Shown here piece after piece: positions 58,194 to 64,000 of a stretch of 64,000 nucleotides of DNA; position 1 is the first letter of the stretch; every line of letters starts with the position of its first letter. The translations under genes and the position numbers were made by a program. Where the stretch lies: the NCBI GenBank assembly GCA_947502405.1, contig CANMZT010000005.1, positions 62,001 to 126,000 on the forward strand. Direction: 5' to 3'. The notes beneath the pieces are model-generated. The model ran no database searches and had not been told where the DNA came from. It saw only the letters and a list, made by a program, of their open reading frames with translations. This DNA is from an uncultured Algibacter sp. (GTDB taxonomy: Bacteria; Bacteroidota; Bacteroidia; Flavobacteriales; Flavobacteriaceae).

Positions 58194-58892
58194 ATGTTTT
58201 ATAAATTATCAAATACCGCAAATGTGGATGATATGGAAAGCGTATTTGGTCTAACTTTCAAGTACCCAGACATCTATTCGAGAAATCCACTTATAAATGG
58301 ATTAGATGAAGAAATACTTCCTATTATTACAGATACCAATTTAGAGCAAATTCAATATGGTATATGGGGAATTTTACCAGAAGGCTATAAGGAAGATTGG
58401 AAAGTTTTTCAGAAAACGCAGAATACATTAAATACTTCTGTGAGTGATCTAAAACACTCCAACAAATTTTCTCTGGATAGAAGGTGCGCCATTCTGGTAT
58501 CTGGTTTTTTTCTAACTTATATCTATAAAGGAGAGATATATCCATTTTATGCATATCCTAAATCTAGAAAACCTTTTGCTATTGCCGGGATATATAATAT
58601 TACTCACGATGGCTTTATAACCTTTACGATGTTATTGACAAATATTAGCCCTGAGGTGGCCAAATATCATAATGTCAGCAAAAGAATGCCCATAGTTTTA
58701 CCTACTGAAAGTTATGACACTTGGTTAGGTAATGATTATTACTTATGTCTTAACAAACCTGGTGAAATTTATGATCAGCAAGGGTTTAAAACACATCCAA
58801 TTGCAAGAGAATTTTACAAAAATGAAATTCTTTTTGAATCTTTTTTAGATCCAGCTGACTACGAATCTTTGGCTATTCCGTTTTCGACTTAA
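58194..58892 (+). CDS. SRAP (HMCES/YedK)-family protein without catalytic Cys2
   Basis: 232 aa. The fold is recognisable from IQYGIWGILPEGYKEDW, QNTLNTSVSDLKH (in place of NARSET), FSLDRRCAILVSGFF (in place of RRCLVPxxGFYEW), YPFYAYPKSRKPFAIAGIY, FTMLLTNISPEVAKYHN and KRMPIVLPTESYDTWL. Active SRAP proteins start with Met-Cys and crosslink to abasic sites through Cys2; here residue 2 is Phe (MFYKLSN). The catalytic Glu of FYEW is Leu (GFFLTY), while the His before RMP is kept. A non-catalytic DNA-binding protein is inferred. The 3' end overlaps the convergent AraC gene by 20 nt. Confidence 0.78.
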   Translation: MFYKLSNTANVDDMESVFGLTFKYPDIYSRNPLINGLDEEILPIITDTNLEQIQYGIWGILPEGYKEDWKVFQKTQNTLNTSVSDLKHSNKFSLDRRCAILVSGFFLTYIYKGEIYPFYAYPKSRKPFAIAGIYNITHDGFITFTMLLTNISPEVAKYHNVSKRMPIVLPTESYDTWLGNDYYLCLNKPGEIYDQQGFKTHPIAREFYKNEILFESFLDPADYESLAIPFST

Positions 58893-59910
58893 GACTTCTC
58901 CTTAAAGATTCCCTGTAATCTGTTGGTAGAATATCATATTTTTCATAAAATATTTTAGAGAAGTAACTTCTACTTCTATAACCAATACTGTAAACTATCT
59001 CAGAAATTGATAGTTCGGTATTCTTTATAAGATCCCTACCAATCTCTAGTTTTATTTGTCTTATGTATTCATTTACAGATTTAGAGTATAACAACTTAAA
59101 GCCAGATTGTAGTTTCTTAGGTGATATACCAAATATTTGTGATAGTGTTTTTATCGAAACATCTTTAGAAACATTATCTACAATATAATTAGAGGCCTCA
59201 TGTATTTTCTTGATATCTATTTTTGACAAAGAATCAGGTAATACCTCCTTATTAATAAACTTTTTGTGCTCAGCGATTTGCATAGCCAAAATTAAGTTTA
59301 ACTGTCCTTCAATCGAAAGTGATTTTAAAATCCCTGAACCTTCAGTAGAATTTAAGTCGTTTATTACACTAGCAATCTTTAAGTTGAAACCTCCTAAATG
59401 CTTATAAGGTAACTCGTCGGATTGCCCTCTAAATATAGATAAAAGGGTGTCTTGTAAACTACCTATATTATTATTTTTCTTTTTCCTGTATTCGTCAGTA
59501 ATTACTTGAATAACATTGAGTTGTACATTAACCTTGCTAGGAAAAAAATACACATTTTTAGAATCGATTTCATTTGAGATAATCACATTTTGAAAACGCT
59601 CCAATTCTACATAATTACCATCATCTGAATTTGAATATTTCAAGTTACCTTTTGAAACAAAAAGAAACTCAATCGGGGTTTCCTTGGTTATCTTATATAC
59701 AATTTTTAAATCTTCATTAAAGTATACGTTATAATCCAAAAGAGAAATTCCCCAATCGAAAGATATGTTCCTGATACTTCCGTACCCTAAACTATTATTA
59801 AACTCTAAAATTTCCTCTCCATATGTTTTAGTAACAGTTCCGTTCAAGCTCATATTAAGCTGCTCTATAACGGAGAGATGTTTTTTGTTTTCAATTTCTA
59901 TTATTGTCAT
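58873..59910 (-). CDS. AraC-family transcriptional regulator (long paralogue 3)
   Basis: 345 aa. LSQIFGISPKKLQSGFKLLY and ISEIVYSIGYRSRSYFSKIF with YEKYDILPTDYR form the DNA-binding domain. Sensor domain as in the other paralogues (GYGSIRNISFDWGISLLDY, DLKIVYKITKETPIEFLFV). No partner gene on the strand; its 3' end overlaps the SRAP-like gene, so transcription of the two converges. Confidence 0.85.
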   Translation of the reverse strand: MTIIEIENKKHLSVIEQLNMSLNGTVTKTYGEEILEFNNSLGYGSIRNISFDWGISLLDYNVYFNEDLKIVYKITKETPIEFLFVSKGNLKYSNSDDGNYVELERFQNVIISNEIDSKNVYFFPSKVNVQLNVIQVITDEYRKKKNNNIGSLQDTLLSIFRGQSDELPYKHLGGFNLKIASVINDLNSTEGSGILKSLSIEGQLNLILAMQIAEHKKFINKEVLPDSLSKIDIKKIHEASNYIVDNVSKDVSIKTLSQIFGISPKKLQSGFKLLYSKSVNEYIRQIKLEIGRDLIKNTELSISEIVYSIGYRSRSYFSKIFYEKYDILPTDYRESLRRSLKSKTE

Positions 59911-60133
59911 TTTTGCTACTAATTAAAATTCAACTTGTACTTTGATTTGATCAAAAAGTTGGTTGGCTAGAAGATTAATTAACACTTTGGTGGTACAAAA
60001 AAAGAGAATAAACATCCTCTTATTTAACAGAATTGAAACTTTAATTAACAATATTAGTCTATTTAACTAAATTTTAAGACACTTTTTTTAATACAAATAA
60101 CTGAAAATCAATCAATTATATGTGAATTTGGAA

Positions 60134-61171
60134 TTAAGCAGATTTGGTTTTGCGTATTTGAGTAAGATACTCTTTAGGTGAAATACCATAACGCTCTTTA
60201 AACAGTTTTGAGAAGTAACTTCTACTATTAATGCCTATTTTGTAGGTGATTTCGGTAACATTTAAATCGGATTTTTCAAGTAGTGTTTTGGCTAATTCTA
60301 ACCTGTTGTCTCTAATGTAATCGTTTACTGAAGTTTTAAATAGTGTTTGAAAACCAGATTGTAGTGTATTCTGATTGAGGCCTACGCGCTTCGCTAGTTT
60401 GTGCACATTTATTCTTAACTCTAGTTCATCTTTAATAATATCTACTGCTTTTTCTATTTTTTCTATAGTAGATCTGCGCAAAATTTTATCATCATGCTTT
60501 TCTTTATGATGATCTGAGTAACTTTGAATTTGTAAGGTTAAAATTTCATAGGTTTTACCTTCTAAAAACACGGGTTTCATAAATTCTTCAAGTTCACATG
60601 CTTTATATTCTTCTATTATTTTAGAAATATCTAACGAAAAATAGTCTTGTTCATATACATGATTTACACCATTCAAGTCCTTGAAGATAATTGCTAGCTC
60701 CTCAGAAATATCATTAGAAAACATATCAATTTTCTCTTCAAAATCTTTGCGGTTGATGTTTATTATAAAGACGTTGATATGTTTACGCTTGTCAAATCTT
60801 ATGCTGTGTGTTGTAGATACACCATTACAAAATATAATGCGTTGGAGTTTATTAACGGTGTTGGATTCTTGATTGTTAGTAGGATCGCTAGTATGCCTTA
60901 TTTTAGAATCGGAATTGAATAATAAGCGAAGTGGATTGATGTCATCTTTTTCAAAAGATATATAAAGTGGTTTATGTAAAAACACATCAAACTCCATTAC
61001 AAATATGCCATGTGAAAATTGTCTGCCCTTAAAATAGCCTGAACCGTAAGCTTCAGGAATATCACAACAATATTCTGCATCTTCGGTAGTATATTCCGTA
61101 TTTAAACATTCTGCTAAGTTTTCAATAGAACTCTTAGCAGTATATCCAGACACACTGCAAATATTATTCAT
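60134..61171 (-). CDS. AraC-family transcriptional regulator (long paralogue 4)
   Basis: 345 aa. LAKRVGLNQNTLQSGFQTLF and VTEITYKIGINSRSYFSKLF with KERYGISPKEYL form the DNA-binding domain; the sensor half (GSGYFKGRQFSHGIFVMEF, PLYISFEKDDINPLRLLFN) again matches the group. A possible -7 element (TACCTTTA, minus strand 61200-61193) lies 22 nt upstream. Monocistronic. Confidence 0.85.
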   Translation of the reverse strand: MNNICSVSGYTAKSSIENLAECLNTEYTTEDAEYCCDIPEAYGSGYFKGRQFSHGIFVMEFDVFLHKPLYISFEKDDINPLRLLFNSDSKIRHTSDPTNNQESNTVNKLQRIIFCNGVSTTHSIRFDKRKHINVFIININRKDFEEKIDMFSNDISEELAIIFKDLNGVNHVYEQDYFSLDISKIIEEYKACELEEFMKPVFLEGKTYEILTLQIQSYSDHHKEKHDDKILRRSTIEKIEKAVDIIKDELELRINVHKLAKRVGLNQNTLQSGFQTLFKTSVNDYIRDNRLELAKTLLEKSDLNVTEITYKIGINSRSYFSKLFKERYGISPKEYLTQIRKTKSA

Positions 61172-61200
61172 AACAGGTATTATTTGAGTTATAAAGGTAC

Positions 61201-61785
61201 GTATTATTAAATGTTCTACCTCATTATATACGATGAGATTTTAGAGTTAAAGAAATAATGGATTGCGCTAAACTAGCTTGGTTTCTTAACTTAAATTTAT
61301 CCAATTCTTAACAAGTTATACAATTCTAGAGTCATTTTTTTAGAAAATTTTGGTTGGTTAGTTTTTTACATAAAGTGCTTGTTTTGTTTGGTTAGTGAGC
61401 GGGCAACAATTTGGGTATACTGAGTTGTTGCTTTGTTTGTTTCTGAGAAAGTATGCTTGTTTCAGGAAGTAAAAGTCAATAATATTTTCGTTTGTCACCT
61501 TGAATATAGTCGAAAGACTTCAAAGTTTAGATGTTTTTATAGGTTTTCAACTAAGTACAAACAAACACATGTTTTATCAAATAAAGAATCAACATACTAC
61601 CGTTTTTATTATATCGAACTTAGTTTGAACAGTATTTTAAAATAAGTGCATTTATCTTATTAAAACAATAACTAACTCATTAAGGAAATAACTAAGTAAA
61701 TAATGGTTTTATTTGTGTCTTTATGACACTAAAAACGGTTAATTATGTTTAATAAGCCATTTTTTAATTATAATACTAAGTAGTG
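61201..61785. other. Intergenic region without convincing gene
   Basis: About 580 bp of AT-rich DNA. A 7-bp hairpin GCAACAA/TTGTTGC (61403-61431) and the stretch TTTGTCACCTTGAATATAG with GTCGAAAGA (61492-61517), which resembles decayed copies of a Bacteroidota intergenic repeat, are the only structure seen. A 70-codon open frame across it (61433-61645) has no ribosome site and low-quality composition and is not called. Confidence 0.5.
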
Positions 61786-62628
61786 CTAACTACGCTTCCT
61801 AACAAAGGAAGGAATGTGTCCTTTTACCTTTTTGTACTGTCTGTTAAAATTCGATAAATTATTAAATCCAGATAATTCAGCTATTGCAATAATAGGTAAA
61901 TCTACCTGTTGTTCTAAAAGTCTTGTGGCATGCTCAACTCGTATTTCATTTAAAAAGGTAACGTACGTTTTGTTAGTTCGTTTTTTAAAATATTTACAAA
62001 ATGCATTTTTAGTCATATTCGCCTCATTTGCAATAGTTTTTAATGAAATGTCTTTTTGATAGTTAGTCATCGTGTATTCAAAAACATGACGCATACGATT
62101 ACCCTCGTTATCAGAATATTTTTTTTCATATATAAAAGTGGAAAGTGTTTCAGATTTAGCAGTAGCAATGCGTTTTAAAATTTCTAAAAACAAAATGAAT
62201 CGTTCTAATTTAGAGGCTTTTTTTAGTTTTTTAAAGCATTCAATAATGTCACTTTTATTACTTTTTACAACCAACCCTTTTGTAGATTTCACGAAAAAAC
62301 GGTTAAGCTCTTTAAATTCACTCAATTCAAAAAACGTATCACCAAAAGAAGATTCAGTAAAAAACAAACTCAGCATTTTAGATTCAGTTACACCTTGTTT
62401 ATCACTTTTAAAAGCGTGTGGTAAATTGCTGCCAATAATAAAAATATCATTTTCTATATAACTAGAAATATGATCGCCTACCAATAGCGTTCCGTTTCCT
62501 TTTTCTATAAAACTAATCTGAATTTCATTATGTTGATGCAACTTATCATAAAAAACAGCTTCAATATCTTCTTGATAAATTAATGCGCTATTTTCTGGCT
62601 TTGGTATTTTAAAAGGGTGCACTTTCAT
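61786..62628 (-). CDS. Cupin-AraC transcriptional regulator
   Basis: 280 aa. N-terminal cupin sensor (HQHNEIQISFIEKGNGTLLVG, IFIIGSNLPHAFKSD, both typical of AraC cupins) and C-terminal DNA-binding domain (LKTIANEANMTKNAFCKYFK, IIAIAELSGFNNLSNFNRQY). It differs from the four long paralogues. It is divergent from the dihydrodipicolinate-synthase-family gene and therefore probably controls that catabolic operon. A TATTTTTG (-7 type, minus strand 62641-62634) lies so close to the ATG at 62628 that the mRNA would be nearly leaderless; the frame is open to 62646. Confidence 0.88.
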   Translation of the reverse strand: MKVHPFKIPKPENSALIYQEDIEAVFYDKLHQHNEIQISFIEKGNGTLLVGDHISSYIENDIFIIGSNLPHAFKSDKQGVTESKMLSLFFTESSFGDTFFELSEFKELNRFFVKSTKGLVVKSNKSDIIECFKKLKKASKLERFILFLEILKRIATAKSETLSTFIYEKKYSDNEGNRMRHVFEYTMTNYQKDISLKTIANEANMTKNAFCKYFKKRTNKTYVTFLNEIRVEHATRLLEQQVDLPIIAIAELSGFNNLSNFNRQYKKVKGHIPSFVRKRS

Positions 62629-62760
62629 TAATACAAAAATACTCAAAATATAAGCGTAATTTAAATAAATGGATAATATAATATTAAAACAGAATAATTT
62701 AGTAGCATTGTTGATGGTAGTATTTATATAGTTTTATATCTCATTAAAAAGAATAAAAAA

Positions 62761-63717
62761 ATGAAATCCAATTGGGATGGTGTCATGCCTGCAGTGTTTA
62801 CCTGGTTGAAAGAGTCAAAATCTGGTACTCTTGAAATTGACTTTGATACAACACAAAAACAGGCCGCAGGTATTTTAAACGCTCAAGGAAAGGGCGGAAG
62901 CAGAATGAGCGGACTTGTTGGTTCTGGTACTCTGGGTGAGAATAGCTACTTGAGTAACACACAGCGCCTTTCTTTATTGAAATCTCTTTCTGAGGTTGCT
63001 AAAGAATACAATGTTCCGTTAATCAGCGGAGCTTCAGCAGAAACTAAGGAGGAACTTACTGAAATTATTGAAGGGCTTGCCTCAGTAGGAGTTGATACAG
63101 TTATGGTTATGCCGCCAAAAACTAAGGCGGTTCCTTCTGAAAAAGAAATGTATGACTATTATGCGCTTTCGGAAGCAACTGCAACGGAAATGGGTATAAC
63201 AATGATGCCTTATAATAATCCTGATGCAGCTGGTTATCATTCGCTTTCAACTGATCTTCTTTTAAGACTTTCTCTGCTTCCTAAAGTAACTGCGCTTAAA
63301 ATATCGACTATAGATGTTTCAATTATTGAAACGCTGATGTTAGAGAACAAAGATTTAAAAGTTTTGGCAGGAGTAGACACAGTTACTGTTCATGCAGGAC
63401 TTGCTGGAGCATGTGGTGGGATTACAGGTGTAGGTTGTATCTTCCCAAAAGCAAGTGTTACCATGCAGGAGTATGTTTCAAATGGGGAATGGGCTAAAGC
63501 TAACAAAATTTCTCAGGCTTTAAATTCCATATCGTATTTGGATGCTCAACCGCTGCTTTTGGAATATCTTAAACTTGCTATGGGGATTCACCATAATGAT
63601 GTTGCAGGAGGGCTGCGTACCTTTGGTAAGAAATTAACTAAACAGCAAATTGATGATGTACATGCGAGATATATTCTGACAAAAGAAAGACTTGAAGTTC
63701 TGGACTTAGTAACTTGA
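62761..63717 (+). CDS. Dihydrodipicolinate synthase-family lyase/dehydratase
   Basis: 318 aa class I aldolase-type barrel. GLVGSGTLGENSYLS contains the usual substrate-carboxylate motif, MMPYNNPDAAGYH the catalytic Tyr, and VTALKISTIDV the Schiff-base Lys. It is not standard DapA: the start MKSNWDGVMPAVFTWL and the next gene (a 2-oxoglutarate-semialdehyde-type dehydrogenase) fit 1-pyrroline-4-hydroxy-2-carboxylate deaminase of hydroxyproline breakdown or a sugar-acid dehydratase. Divergent from a cupin-AraC regulator. Confidence 0.8.
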   Translation: MKSNWDGVMPAVFTWLKESKSGTLEIDFDTTQKQAAGILNAQGKGGSRMSGLVGSGTLGENSYLSNTQRLSLLKSLSEVAKEYNVPLISGASAETKEELTEIIEGLASVGVDTVMVMPPKTKAVPSEKEMYDYYALSEATATEMGITMMPYNNPDAAGYHSLSTDLLLRLSLLPKVTALKISTIDVSIIETLMLENKDLKVLAGVDTVTVHAGLAGACGGITGVGCIFPKASVTMQEYVSNGEWAKANKISQALNSISYLDAQPLLLEYLKLAMGIHHNDVAGGLRTFGKKLTKQQIDDVHARYILTKERLEVLDLVT

Positions 63718-63916
63718 TGCTTTCAAACATTCAAAAATGAGAAAGCTTCGTTTTTACAAAAGGTAAAATGAATACTTTATAACACGTTTCTCATAATTCT
63801 AGAAATGGTTGTGAGAAAAAGTTTTTATCTTAAGGTGTTGATGGCAAAAACACCTAGTATCAAAAAAGTAGCTTACAAACGAGTAAATTAAAAAAACATT
63901 TAAAAAATAAGTAACG

Positions 63917-64000
63917 ATGACTACAGGAAAAAACTATATCGGGCAAACGCTTAAAGCCGCAGGAAATAGTACTTATAAAACCGTAAACCCAAAACTAAAT
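63917..64000 (+). CDS. Aldehyde dehydrogenase (NADP+), N-terminal fragment
   Basis: 28 codons before the right edge: NYIGQTLKAAGNSTYKTVNP resembles the N-terminus of 2,5-dioxovalerate (2-oxoglutarate semialdehyde) dehydrogenases (NYIGxxxxxxGxxTFxxxNP). The catalytic region lies outside the window. It follows the lyase gene by 199 nt on the same strand, consistent with one catabolic pathway. Confidence 0.65.
   Translation, partial: MTTGKNYIGQTLKAAGNSTYKTVNPKLN

Noticed and set aside
61433-61645. 70-codon open frame in the 61.2-61.8 kb gap
   Set aside because: No ribosome site, no recognisable domain, and the sequence overlaps what looks like a decayed intergenic repeat.

Overview
The window comes from a low-GC member of the Bacteroidota, almost certainly a marine-type Flavobacteriaceae. 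Promoters carry the TAnnTTTG -7 element, Shine-Dalgarno sequences are weak, and most protein families are Flavobacteriia-typical (GIN-domain DUF2807, DUF6252-like lipoproteins, CHASE3 sensors, many AraC regulators). No phage, transposase, CRISPR array or rRNA is visible.

Left part (1 to about 23.8 kb) is conserved housekeeping DNA: a partial xerD, an OmpW-like barrel, aroQ, lpdA, a type II NADH dehydrogenase, msrB, an M48 lipoprotein protease, a UMF1-type transporter, an ECF sigma / membrane anti-sigma / GIN-domain operon, clpC, gyrA, a TPR protein, an NlpC/P60 hydrolase, a thiolase, a 7TM-HD phosphohydrolase and tRNA-Ser(GCU) plus tRNA-Pro(UGG). Many convergent gene pairs are separated by bidirectional hairpin terminators. 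Two intergenic repeats stand out: a heptamer microsatellite abutting lpdA and a GC-richer structured element after the NADH dehydrogenase.

Middle part (24.3 to 56.7 kb) is a long accessory block that reads like a stress-response island. Small stress-type proteins (Pmp3/YqaE, DUF892, two DUF2383-like bundles, YtxH, holin-like, DUF2945, DUF421, DUF1328, hibernation factor) are interleaved with hemerythrin, DJ-1/PfpI, VOC, topoisomerase IB, cardiolipin synthase, a GH3-family adenylating enzyme and a histidine kinase / receiver / AraC operon. Its most unusual content is (i) a degenerate HD domain fused to a Pycsar-effector-type membrane domain, (ii) a CHASE3 membrane sensor with no output domain directly coupled to a DUF3095 cyclase-like protein, (iii) a surface protein joining a phosphoesterase, a kinase-like domain and a BamA-like barrel, with a stand-alone membrane-anchored paralogue of the kinase-like domain 22 kb away, and (iv) a sensor domain like those of the AraC regulators but with no DNA-binding part.

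Right part (56.9 to 64 kb) holds three long paralogous AraC regulators around a SRAP-family protein that has lost its catalytic Cys2, then a cupin-AraC gene divergent from a dihydrodipicolinate-synthase-family gene and the start of an aldehyde dehydrogenase. That arrangement resembles hydroxyproline or sugar-acid catabolism ending in 2-oxoglutarate semialdehyde. All functional statements are from reading sequence by eye; no search or structure prediction was run.
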